From the NCBI GenBank assembly GCA_021805275.1, contig JAJZFQ010000305.1:1-5358 (forward strand): 5,358 nucleotides of DNA, written 5' to 3'. The stretch is from Pseudomonadota bacterium (GTDB taxonomy: Bacteria > Pseudomonadota > Gammaproteobacteria > Steroidobacterales > Steroidobacteraceae). Both the position numbers and the translations under genes were made by a program. Under the pieces are notes generated by a model. It saw only the letters and a program-made list of their open reading frames with translations, searched no databases and was not told where the DNA came from. Shown here piece by piece: positions 1 through 5,358 of the stretch (positions within the stretch are counted from its first letter, which is position 1; the number at the start of each line of letters is the position of its first letter).

Positions 1-194
1 CCTTTCTGATGGTCAATGCGCTGATGAATGCGAATAAAAACTTCAGCATGCTGGTGGTGCCGAACGAGAAACATCATTACGGGTCGCATACGCCCTATGT
101 GACGCGTCGCTGCTGGGATTTCTTCGTCCGCTACCTGGCCGGAAACAATCCGCCGCACGAGTTCAACGGGATGCCCAAAGGCCTCGACAAGTGA
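1..194 (+). CDS. S9-family serine peptidase (prolyl oligopeptidase/DPP IV-like), C-terminal end only
   Basis: This is the 3' end of a gene that begins before the window; the reading frame is open from base 3 and stops at TGA 192-194. The roughly 63 visible residues match the end of the alpha/beta-hydrolase catalytic domain of S9 peptidases. The segment MLVVPNEKHHYG followed by YVTRRCWDFFVRYLAG and PPHEF corresponds to the family pattern 'mPnrrHgyg...y..rrrwdyFvryLlG..PPre(y/f)'. By that alignment the catalytic histidine of the Ser-Asp-His triad is the first His of the HH pair (codon 72-74); the Ser and Asp lie upstream and cannot be seen. Members cleave oligopeptides, often dipeptides from the N-terminus, and many Gram-negative versions are secreted to the periplasm, but a signal peptide cannot be checked here. 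The family call is fairly firm; subfamily and substrate are not determinable from this fragment. Confidence 0.8.
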   Translation, partial: FLMVNALMNANKNFSMLVVPNEKHHYGSHTPYVTRRCWDFFVRYLAGNNPPHEFNGMPKGLDK

Positions 195-205
195 TCGGTC
201 GAGGC
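181..205 (+). other. Small inverted repeat over the peptidase stop codon
   Basis: The arms GCCTCGAC (181-188) and GTCGAGGC (198-205) are perfect reverse complements separated by 9 nt, and the TGA stop codon lies in the loop. It could be a minor RNA hairpin protecting the 3' end of the peptidase mRNA or acting with the larger stem-loop just downstream. There is no T-run, so it is not a classical intrinsic terminator. Function is inferred only. Confidence 0.4.
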
Positions 206-221
206 ATCCAATGAGTCCGGT

Positions 222-255
222 GGTCTCAGGCGCGGTGTGAGTCGCGCCTGAGACC
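222..255 (+). terminator. Perfect 13-bp stem-loop after the peptidase gene, probable terminator
   Basis: The arms GGTCTCAGGCGCG (222-234) and CGCGCCTGAGACC (243-255) are perfect reverse complements around an 8-nt loop. The structure starts 27 nt after the peptidase stop codon and ends 60 nt before the next start codon, the expected place for a transcription terminator or an mRNA 3'-stabilising hairpin. There is no T-tract after it (the sequence continues TGCGAGTAGCG), so it is not a canonical rho-independent terminator, although T-poor hairpins are common in high-GC genomes. The stem is strong and unambiguous; its function is inferred from position. Confidence 0.6.
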
Positions 256-303
256 TGCGAGTAGCGCTTCGGGTGCAGGTCCGCGACGGCCGCTGACAGC
301 GGG

Positions 304-309
304 TATCAT
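304..309 (+). promoter_or_regulatory. Candidate -10 element for the DUF1905/YdeI gene (weak)
   Basis: TATCAT resembles the sigma70 -10 hexamer and ends 6 nt before the ATG at 316, so transcription would begin at or next to the start codon and give a leaderless mRNA. No convincing -35 hexamer exists at 16-18 nt upstream (that region is GC-rich). The lack of a clear Shine-Dalgarno before ATG 316 is consistent with a leaderless start. Low confidence because only one element is recognisable. Confidence 0.25.
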
Positions 310-315
310 GGGCAG

Positions 316-900
316 ATGGCGGTACTTCGGAAGGCCCAGGGTGGCGCGAACACGACGGGCACGCGAGCGGCGATTCGTTTCGATGCCCGGCTCCTGCGGC
401 CTGAAGCTGCGCCGGGCAGAGCGTGGAGCTTCATTCTCCTGCCCAAGGTGGCCAGCGCCGAAGTGCCCTCGCGTGGTCTGGTGTCCGTCGTTGGGACGCC
501 CAATGGCCATTCATTCCGCGCAACACTCGAGCCGGATGGACAGAAGGGGCACTGGTTCAAAGTGAGCGTGCGGCTGCGTGCAACCGCAGGTGTCGCGGTG
601 GGTGAGATGGTCACGTTGGAACTCCACCCTCTGGAGCGTGAGCCACCGACGCGGGTCCCGCCCGATCTGCGGCGGGCGCTGGCGGCGGCGCCGCGGGCTC
701 GGGCCCTCTGGTTGGGCCTCACGGCACGCGCACGGCGCGATTGGATTCAGTGGATCGGCGCTGCCAGACGATCAGAGACCCGCGCGCGCCGAATCCGCAA
801 CACCTGTGAGATGCTGATCGCGGGCAAGCGCCGCGTGTGCTGCTTCGACGTCTCGGGCTTCTACAGCAAGGGGCTGACCGCGCCGAAGCCGGCCGAGTAA
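316..900 (+). CDS. DUF1905 + YdeI/OmpD-associated domain protein
   Basis: This complete 194-residue protein is soluble, with no signal peptide or membrane segment. Residues about 18-107 form a DUF1905 domain: the start FDARLL, the pair AWSFILLPK, then the beta-rich stretch VVGTPNGHSFRATLEPDG and VGEMVTLEL. Residues about 115-172 match the YdeI/OmpD-associated (OmdA-like) helical region: PPDLRRALAAAPRARALW, then WIQWIGAARRSETRARRI and the final GKRR. This two-domain order is common in bacterial proteins annotated 'YdeI/OmpD-associated family' or 'bacteriocin-protection'; their biochemistry is not established, so no specific function is claimed. The start is ATG 316, though no good ribosome-binding site precedes it; the ATG at 308 is in another frame. 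The C-terminal tail from about 173 (CCFDVSGFYSKGL) is a familiar ending for this family. The gene is probably monocistronic: a stem-loop lies upstream and the convergent tetR gene ends 45 bp away. Confidence 0.85.
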   Translation: MAVLRKAQGGANTTGTRAAIRFDARLLRPEAAPGRAWSFILLPKVASAEVPSRGLVSVVGTPNGHSFRATLEPDGQKGHWFKVSVRLRATAGVAVGEMVTLELHPLEREPPTRVPPDLRRALAAAPRARALWLGLTARARRDWIQWIGAARRSETRARRIRNTCEMLIAGKRRVCCFDVSGFYSKGLTAPKPAE

Positions 901-945
901 CGGTGGCGATGCTGGCCGGTCCACACAGGATCTTCCGTCAGCCGA

Positions 946-1599
946 TTAAACGCTTTTCACGCGCCGCACCTTGGGTCGCCGAGTCGACCGCCCTCGCGGC
1001 TCGATCGCGTAGGCACGCAGGAATACGTCTGCGGCGGCATCCGCCGTCGCAGTGAGTTCCGTCGCAGGTACGGAGTCGACGACGCCCTCCATTAGATTGT
1101 GGATGGCGCCGGCGCTGCACAAACCCTCGAGGTGCGTCGCCGCGCGCAGTGGGTCGGCATCGCGGAAGATGCCGATGGCCACCTGGCGCCGGTAGAACTC
1201 TGCGAATTTTCCCTGGTATCTCCCGTGGTTGTCGGCGAAGCACAGCTTGCCAAGCCCGGAGCGGGGTCCTTCGGCGGCCATCATGCGCTTGAAATCGAGC
1301 ACTTCGGAGGTGGCCAGAACGTGCACGAGCCGTCGCGCGAACGTCTTGATCCCGGCTCGACCGTCGCGGGCCTGCTCCAGTTCGCTGAAAATCGGATCAG
1401 CTACCTTGCGGCCCATGTCGAGCATGACCGCCGCGAACAGCGCTTCCTTCGACGCGAAATAGTTGTACAGGGTCGCCTTCGAGCCGCCGAGACGAGCGGC
1501 GACCTCCGCCATAGTGGCGGCGGTGAATCCCTTGGCGCGGAACACTTGGCCCGCCACCTCGATGATTTCCCGGGATTTCTGTTCGGTTTTGACCCGCAC
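946..1599 (-). CDS. TetR/AcrR-family transcriptional repressor, AefR-like, divergent to emrAB
   Basis: This 217-residue protein is the usual TetR length. The N-terminal DNA-binding domain (about 8-55) begins with the helix SREIIEVAGQVFRAKGF and contains the helix-turn-helix TMAEVAARLGGSKATLYNYF with the typical SKEALF after it. The remainder (about 65-200) is the helical ligand-binding and dimerisation domain; its pattern, including LDFKRMMAAEGPRS, suggests the AefR-like (TetR_C_7) type. The C-terminus is strongly basic (RGRSTRRPKVRRVK). The start is GTG at 1599-1597; an ATG 14 nt upstream is out of frame, and a purine stretch (AGGA) lies about 13 nt before the GTG, so initiation signals are modest. 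The gene is divergent from the efflux operon, with a palindrome in the shared 125-bp region, so it most likely represses emrAB and itself until a toxic ligand binds. The ligand cannot be deduced. Confidence 0.9.
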   Translation of the reverse strand: MRVKTEQKSREIIEVAGQVFRAKGFTAATMAEVAARLGGSKATLYNYFASKEALFAAVMLDMGRKVADPIFSELEQARDGRAGIKTFARRLVHVLATSEVLDFKRMMAAEGPRSGLGKLCFADNHGRYQGKFAEFYRRQVAIGIFRDADPLRAATHLEGLCSAGAIHNLMEGVVDSVPATELTATADAAADVFLRAYAIEPRGRSTRRPKVRRVKSV

Positions 1600-1645
1600 C
1601 GTTGGTACCGCATCCTATTCCAGAACCGAAGTGTACGCTTTTGGC

Positions 1646-1674
1646 TTGACACCGTGGAGCCGTGCTAATACCGT
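1646..1674 (+). promoter_or_regulatory. Probable emrAB promoter
   Basis: A consensus -35 hexamer TTGACA lies at 1646-1651. With the optimal 17-nt spacer the -10 hexamer is TACCGT (1669-1674), which is poor; TAATAC at 1666-1671 is closer to consensus but only 14 nt away. The palindromic operator (1670-1689) covers the -10 and start-site region, so bound repressor would block RNA polymerase. A perfect -35 with a weak -10 suits a tightly repressed, inducible promoter. The -35 is clear; the exact -10 is uncertain. Confidence 0.55.
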
Positions 1675-1692
1675 ACCGTACGGTACTGTTAA
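1665..1692 (-). promoter_or_regulatory. Probable tetR promoter, divergent and overlapping the operator
   Basis: On the minus strand, TTAACA (1692-1687, five of six matches to TTGACA) and TATTAG (1670-1665, four of six matches to TATAAT) are separated by 16 nt. The spacer is almost exactly filled by the palindrome, so repressor binding would prevent polymerase access, the usual autorepression arrangement. Transcription would start near 1658, giving a leader of about 59 nt before the GTG at 1599. Inferred from sequence match and position. Confidence 0.5.
1670..1689. promoter_or_regulatory. Palindromic operator, likely binding site of the divergent TetR protein
   Basis: The half-sites ACCGTACCGT and ACGGTACTGT form a 20-bp palindrome with nine of ten positions symmetric. 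The central 14 bp (1673-1686, core TACCGTACGGTA at 1674-1685) are perfect. Length, symmetry and location between divergent tetR and efflux genes are typical of TetR-family operators, bound by one or two dimers. It overlaps the spacer of the tetR promoter and the -10 region of the emrAB promoter, so one occupied site would silence both. The internal repetition GTACCGTACGGTAC also lets shifted dimers contact similar half-sites. Confidence 0.75.
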
Positions 1693-1714
1693 AGAGTCGT
1701 GCACGAGCATCAGT

Positions 1715-1719
1715 GGAGG
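1715..1719 (+). promoter_or_regulatory. Ribosome-binding site that fixes the emrA start
   Basis: GGAGG lies 5 nt before ATG 1725, an excellent Shine-Dalgarno match and spacing. It decides the start in favour of ATG 1725 over in-frame GTG codons further upstream (1662 and 1713), the first of which lies inside the promoter and would be absent from the transcript. Confidence 0.85.
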
Positions 1720-1724
1720 CGAGG

Positions 1725-2888
1725 ATGACGGTGCAGGGTGACAACGCGGCCCGCGGTGCGCAGCCGGAGCGGGACGATGGCTGCGGGCTGCCTGTCGACG
1801 CGCCGCCACATGCGGCCAATGATGCCGATGCGAAGCTGCGCCGCCGCCGTCTGCTGGGGTTCGGTGTTCTAGGCGCGCTGGTCCTGGCCGGAGGATTGGG
1901 CTACGGAGCCTATTGGTGGTTCATCGCGTCGCATTACGTCACGACGGATGACGCCTACGTTACCGTGACTTCAGCGCAGATTACGCCGCAAGTGGCCGCA
2001 TCAGTGGTCTCCGTGGTGGTGCGCAATACCCAGTTCGTCAGGGCGGGCCAAGTGCTCGTCAGGCTAGATGCCGCGGATGCGCAGATCGCCGTCGAACGGG
2101 CGCGCGCTCAGCTCGATACCGCGGAACGGGCGGTGCGCGGTGACTTCGCGCGCGTTCGCCAGCTGAATGCCCAGATCACAGCGAGCCGCGCACGCATTGC
2201 TGCGGCGAGCAGCAATCTGACCAAGACGCGACTGGATCTGCTGCGTCGGGAACGATTGGCGTCCACCGGTGCGATCTCCGCAGAGGACCTCAGCGCGGCT
2301 CAGAATGCATACCGTGATGCACAGGCAGCGCTCGCCGCCGCGCGCGCCCGGCTGTCCGAGGCCCGCGAAGGCCGTGCCGTGCAGAGCGCTCTGACTGCGA
2401 ACAGCTCCGTGCACACCAATCCGCAGGTCATGGCTGCGCGCGCCGCACTTCAGCAGGCACAGCTGAATCTCACCCGGACGGTCATTCGTGCCCCGATCAG
2501 CGGCATTGTCGCCAATGACACTGTTCAGGTGGGTCAGCGAGTCGCCGTCGGTGCCGCTCTGATGTCCCTCGTGCCGATTTACCACGCCTACGTCAATGCA
2601 AACTTCAAGGAGACGGAGCTGGCGCGGGTGCGTATCGGTGAACGGGCAACGCTGCGCTCGGACCTGTACGGGGCTGCGGTCGTGTATCACGGCCGCGTCG
2701 CGGGACTGGCCGGTGGCACGGGAGCCGCGTTCGCACTAATCCCCGCGCAGAATGCGACCGGCAACTGGATCAAGGTGGTGCAGCGCTTGCCGGTGCGCAT
2801 CGGAATCGATGCGGCTGAGCTGAAGAGACATCCGTTGCGGGTGGGACTGTCTATGACGGCGACCATCGACACCGCTCGGCGCGGTTGA
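1725..2888 (+). CDS. emrA: EmrA-like HlyD-family membrane-fusion (periplasmic adaptor) protein
   Basis: This 387-residue protein is close to the usual EmrA length. A polar cytoplasmic N-terminus (about 1-42, ending in a basic KLRRRR) precedes one membrane anchor (about 43-67, LLGFGVLGALVLAGGLGYGA). The EmrA signature TTDDAYV follows at 73-79. The first half of the lipoyl/barrel-sandwich domain is at about 83-115, and an Ala/Arg/Gln-rich coiled-coil hairpin spans about 116-250. The second lipoyl half is at about 253-285 (RAPISGIVANDTVQVGQRV). A beta-barrel region ends in the diagnostic QNATGNWIKVVQRLPVRIG (342-360). It would link the inner-membrane pump encoded just downstream to a TolC-type outer-membrane channel for drug extrusion. 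It is the first gene of the operon, under probable TetR control. Family assignment is firm; the exported compounds are unknown. Confidence 0.93.
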   Translation: MTVQGDNAARGAQPERDDGCGLPVDAPPHAANDADAKLRRRRLLGFGVLGALVLAGGLGYGAYWWFIASHYVTTDDAYVTVTSAQITPQVAASVVSVVVRNTQFVRAGQVLVRLDAADAQIAVERARAQLDTAERAVRGDFARVRQLNAQITASRARIAAASSNLTKTRLDLLRRERLASTGAISAEDLSAAQNAYRDAQAALAAARARLSEAREGRAVQSALTANSSVHTNPQVMAARAALQQAQLNLTRTVIRAPISGIVANDTVQVGQRVAVGAALMSLVPIYHAYVNANFKETELARVRIGERATLRSDLYGAAVVYHGRVAGLAGGTGAAFALIPAQNATGNWIKVVQRLPVRIGIDAAELKRHPLRVGLSMTATIDTARRG

Positions 2889-2900
2889 CCTGCACCCGCC

Positions 2901-4439
2901 ATGGCGACTGAATCGGGCAGCGTCGCAGCCGCGCCTATGACGGGCGCGGCGTTGTGGTCGGCGGCGTTCCTTCTCGCAGCGGCGAATTTCCTTGCCGTGC
3001 TCGATATGACCATCGTCAATGTGTCGGTTCCCAATATCGCCGGCGGTCTCGCGGTGCCACCCAACGAAGGCACCTGGGTCATCACTTCCTACTCGGTCGC
3101 AGAGGCGATCATCGTGCCCCTCACCGGTTGGCTGGCCGGGAGATTTGGCGCCGTGCGCGTGTTCGCGCTGTCCATTCTGGGCTTCGGGGTATTTTCCGCG
3201 TTGTGCGGCCTGGCTCCGACGCTCAATCTGCTGGTGTCGCTGCGGGTGCTCCAGGGATTGGCCGGCGGGATGCTGATGCCGTTGTCACAGACGCTGCTGA
3301 TGCAAATCTTCCCAAAGCGCCAGCAGCCGGTTGCGATGACGATCTGGTCCATGACGACGCTGGTTGCGCCCGTGCTCGGTCCCGTGCTCGGCGGACTGCT
3401 GTGCAACAACTTCGACTGGCCGTCGATCTTCTGGGTCAATGTGCCAATTGCGATGATCGCTGGCCCGATCGTCTGGCGCATCCTGCGCACTCAGGAAACT
3501 GCGCTTCGCCGCCAGCCACTCGATCGAGTCGGGCTGGGGCTGCTCGTCGTGTGGGTGGGGGCGCTGCAGATCGTGCTCGATACCGGCAAGGATCACGACT
3601 GGTTTGCCTCCACACAGATCACCATCCTTGCGCTGATCGCCGCGATCGGATTTGCCGCGTTTCTCATCTGGGAGCTCACCTGCCGGGAGCCGGTGGTGTC
3701 GTTGCGTGTGTTTCGTCACCGCGGCTTCAGCGCATCGATGGTAAATCTCGCCCTGGCCATGGGGGCCTTCTTTGCGGTCAATGTACTCACGCCGCTGTGG
3801 CTGCAGGAACAGATGGGGTACACCGCCACCTGGGCGGGGTATGCGTCCGCTGGATTCGGAATCTCCGCCTTGGTTGCCGCCCCGATCGTGGCCGGACTGG
3901 CGCAGCGATTCGATCCGCGCCAACTCATCTTCGCCGGCGTGCTATGGCTCGCGGCCGTAACGCTGCTGCGCAGTGCTGGTGCAGCACAGATGACCTTTGC
4001 GCAGGTCGCCTGGCCGGTCTTCCTCACCGGGTTCGGGCTGCCGTTCTTCTTCATTCCGCTGATGACCACCGCCCTCGGCAGCGTTGATCCGGGCGAGCTC
4101 GCGGCTGCGGCTGGCCAGCTGAACTTCATCCGTTCGCTCTCGGGTGCAATCGCCACCTCGATCGTTACGACCGTGTGGGAAAATGACGCCATTCGAGCGC
4201 ATGCACAGCTGGTCGGAGTGATGAATGGTGTGCGCCGAACCGCCGAGGTCTTGGTGCACCATGGATTTTCGGCTGCTCAGGCCGCGAGCATGATTGACCA
4301 GACATTGCGCGCCCAGGCCATGATGATTGCGACCAACCGGGTGTTTTTCTTCTGCGGACTGACGCTCGTGATCGCCGCGTGCGCGATCTGGCTGTCTCCG
4401 AAGCCGACAGGCGAGGTGGATATCTCGGCAGTGCACTGA
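2901..4439 (+). CDS. emrB: EmrB/QacA-like DHA2-family MFS drug:proton antiporter
   Basis: This 512-residue inner-membrane protein has about 14 predicted hydrophobic helices, the DHA2 topology. Visible MFS motifs in order: LDMTIVNVSVPNIAGGL (34-50) with the conserved Asp in helix 1; motif A-like GWLAGRFGAVRVF (76-88); motif B-like LRVLQGLAGGML (114-125) with the conserved Arg115; and antiporter motif C, APVLGPVLGGLL (156-167). The segment DWPSIFWVNVPI before helix 6 is also typical. It should export hydrophobic toxic compounds in exchange for protons, together with EmrA. Its start lies 12 nt after the emrA stop in the same frame. No Shine-Dalgarno precedes ATG 2901, nor the alternative ATG 2937 (12 codons later, giving a very short tail before helix 1), so translation is probably coupled to emrA. 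I chose 2901 because it is nearest to the stop codon and leaves a normal cytoplasmic tail. The third partner, an outer-membrane factor, is not adjacent. Confidence 0.93.
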   Translation: MATESGSVAAAPMTGAALWSAAFLLAAANFLAVLDMTIVNVSVPNIAGGLAVPPNEGTWVITSYSVAEAIIVPLTGWLAGRFGAVRVFALSILGFGVFSALCGLAPTLNLLVSLRVLQGLAGGMLMPLSQTLLMQIFPKRQQPVAMTIWSMTTLVAPVLGPVLGGLLCNNFDWPSIFWVNVPIAMIAGPIVWRILRTQETALRRQPLDRVGLGLLVVWVGALQIVLDTGKDHDWFASTQITILALIAAIGFAAFLIWELTCREPVVSLRVFRHRGFSASMVNLALAMGAFFAVNVLTPLWLQEQMGYTATWAGYASAGFGISALVAAPIVAGLAQRFDPRQLIFAGVLWLAAVTLLRSAGAAQMTFAQVAWPVFLTGFGLPFFFIPLMTTALGSVDPGELAAAAGQLNFIRSLSGAIATSIVTTVWENDAIRAHAQLVGVMNGVRRTAEVLVHHGFSAAQAASMIDQTLRAQAMMIATNRVFFFCGLTLVIAACAIWLSPKPTGEVDISAVH

Positions 4440-4450
4440 CGGACGTCGGC

Positions 4451-4479
4451 CTGGCACCCTGCTGTGATGGGGCTATACT
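4451..4479 (+). promoter_or_regulatory. Sigma70-like promoter of the MutS-related gene
   Basis: CTGGCA (4451-4456, four of six matches to TTGACA) and TATACT (4474-4479, five of six matches to TATAAT) are separated by an optimal 17 nt. Transcription should start near 4486-4487, coincident with an in-frame GTG at 4487 and 24 nt before the ATG at 4511. The -10 is flanked by a small inverted repeat, GGGGC (4469-4473) and GCCCC (4481-4485). The promoter suggests that the MutS-related gene is transcribed independently of emrAB; no terminator is visible between them. Confidence 0.55.
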
Positions 4480-4510
4480 TGCCCCCGTGGCGCAACACGG
4501 GATCACCACG

Positions 4511-5358
4511 ATGCTCGGGGCTGCATGGCGGCAGGTGCAGGACGGGTTATTTCCGCGCCGGCGACTGCTGCGAGAGATTCGGGCAACCTGGGGACGCCCG
4601 GGCCGGAAGGACGGATGGCTGTCTGACCAGTATTTCCAGCTGACGCGGCTCGGCGACTCTGGTGCGTACGTTGATGACCGCACCTGGGCCGATCTGGAGT
4701 TTCCCCGCATCTTCGCTCGGCTGGATTCGACGCAAACGCGGCTTGGCAGCCAATGCCTGTACCGGCAGGTGCGTCGATTCGCGGCGGATGTGCAGCAGCC
4801 ACAGGCTCTTCTTGATGCCGCCGAAGCACTCGGCAGCGATTCGGCGTTGCGCGAGAGCATTCAGTTGGCGCTCGCGGCGCTCGATGCCGATTCGGGCGCG
4901 ACGGTCATCGACACTTTGTTTGAGCGCACGGCTGAGGGTCTGAAATACCCGCGCGTGACGGTGCTCTGGAGCGTCGTGTGCGTCGCAATGATCGGCGGCA
5001 TGTCGGTGTCGCTCGTGCCTCTGGGATTCGCGATCCCCCTGCTTGCGGTCAACGTTGCGGTGACGGCGCGCGGGGCTCGTGAGCGTTACGGCCGCACTGA
5101 AGCATTCCGGTTCATGCATCGGATGGTGAGCGTCGCGCAACTGCTGGCAAGGCTGCGCACCGACCAGCCGGTCGTGCAACTGCACGAGCTTGCGACTGAG
5201 CGAGGGACGTGTGAGCGTGTCCGCCGCGCGCTGCGCGTCGTCGAGTTCACTAATCGTCTGCCGCTCGGACTGGGGAACTGGCTAAATCTGCTGTGCTTGG
5301 CCGACTGGGTGGTGTATCGCTTCGCCTCGCAGCGCATACCGCTGCTGCGAACCGAACT
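4511..5358 (+). CDS. Membrane-anchored MutS-related protein, N-terminal part (continues past window)
   Basis: The frame is open from ATG 4511 to the window edge, 282 full codons, and no stop is seen. The part following TWGRP (27-31), especially DQYFQLTRL, YVDDRTWADLEFPRIFARLD (53-72) and TRLGSQCLYRQVR, matches the N-terminal region of MutS-related proteins that resemble the MutS core/lever domains but lack the mismatch-recognition domain. Two hydrophobic segments follow at about 149-165 and 167-184 (LWSVVCVAMIGGMSVSLV, then FAIPLLAVNVAV), and a third candidate at about 253-270. Such proteins normally end in a MutS-type P-loop ATPase domain, which would lie downstream. Their role is not established and they should not be equated with mismatch-repair MutS. 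The start is uncertain: GGGA (4499-4502) is a weak ribosome-binding site for ATG 4511, while in-frame GTG 4487 would suit a leaderless transcript and add 8 residues. Confidence 0.78.
   Translation, partial: MLGAAWRQVQDGLFPRRRLLREIRATWGRPGRKDGWLSDQYFQLTRLGDSGAYVDDRTWADLEFPRIFARLDSTQTRLGSQCLYRQVRRFAADVQQPQALLDAAEALGSDSALRESIQLALAALDADSGATVIDTLFERTAEGLKYPRVTVLWSVVCVAMIGGMSVSLVPLGFAIPLLAVNVAVTARGARERYGRTEAFRFMHRMVSVAQLLARLRTDQPVVQLHELATERGTCERVRRALRVVEFTNRLPLGLGNWLNLLCLADWVVYRFASQRIPLLRTE

Noticed and set aside
306..722. A 138-codon minus-strand open frame opposite the DUF1905/YdeI gene
   Set aside because: The plus-strand product matches a known two-domain family along its full length; the minus-strand product is Arg/Ala-rich and matches nothing I recognise.
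901..945. Possible shared terminator between the convergent DUF1905/YdeI and tetR genes
   Set aside because: Only imperfect short complementarity (GCTGGC with GTCAGC) is present and no T-tract follows; too weak to call.
1099..1668. A 189-codon open frame on the plus strand antisense to tetR
   Set aside because: The minus strand encodes an unmistakable TetR protein; the antisense frame has no family resemblance and would run through the divergent promoter region.
1697..1706. Second short palindrome TCGTGCACGA in the emrA leader
   Set aside because: It is only 10 bp with no extended symmetry and is unlike the main operator. A few perfect 10-bp palindromes are expected by chance in a window of this size.
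1662..1724. Upstream in-frame extension of emrA from GTG 1662 (21 more residues)
   Set aside because: The GTG lies within the promoter and upstream of the operator, has no ribosome-binding site, and ATG 1725 has an excellent one (GGAGG at 5 nt).
2954..4087. A 377-codon open frame on the plus strand inside the MFS gene, in another frame
   Set aside because: Its translation is rich in Arg, Gly and Ala with no recognisable domain, and it lies wholly within a gene that shows clear MFS motifs. Long shadow frames are expected at this GC content.
4165..5185. Long minus-strand open frames (231 and 212 codons) over the end of emrB and the start of the MutS-related gene
   Set aside because: Their translations are Arg/Ser/His-rich and low in recognisable structure. 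The plus strand has an uninterrupted frame with MutS-related motifs and hydrophobic segments, so these are shadows.

Overview
The window is GC-rich, densely coding bacterial chromosome. The gene families and the EmrA/EmrB-type tandem pair fit a Proteobacterium. A high-GC gammaproteobacterium of the Xanthomonadales/Steroidobacter/Nevskia kind is my guess, from general resemblance only. There are no mobile elements, tRNA or rRNA genes, CRISPR arrays or obvious signs of recent transfer.

Layout, left to right. (1) 1-194: the 3' end of an S9-family (prolyl oligopeptidase/DPP IV-like) serine peptidase, including its probable catalytic histidine. (2) 195-315: an intergenic stretch with a perfect 13-bp stem-loop, probably a terminator, and a smaller hairpin over the peptidase stop codon. 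(3) 316-900: a complete DUF1905 plus YdeI/OmpD-associated domain protein. It converges on (4) 946-1599, minus strand, a TetR-family repressor with an AefR-like C-terminal region. (5) 1600-1724: a compact divergent control region with a near-perfect 20-bp palindrome overlapping promoter-like elements in both directions. (6) 1725-2888 and 2901-4439: a two-gene operon encoding an EmrA-like membrane-fusion protein and an EmrB/QacA-like 14-helix (DHA2) MFS drug:proton antiporter. (7) 4440-4510: a short gap with a good sigma70-like promoter. (8) 4511 to the window end: the N-terminal part of a membrane-anchored MutS-related protein. Its ATPase domain would lie beyond the window.

How the genes work together. 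The central module is a textbook efflux unit: the divergent TetR protein probably binds the palindrome, represses both itself and emrAB, and releases DNA when a toxic ligand binds. EmrB would export the compound across the inner membrane and EmrA would carry it across the periplasm to a TolC-like outer-membrane channel. No such channel gene is in the window, so it must be supplied from elsewhere. The flanking peptidase, DUF1905/YdeI and MutS-related genes have no evident functional link to the pump.

I found no convincing sign of a previously undescribed system. The points most worth a second look are the operator architecture, the membrane-bound MutS relative, and the unusual start-site arrangements (no Shine-Dalgarno for emrB, possible leaderless starts).
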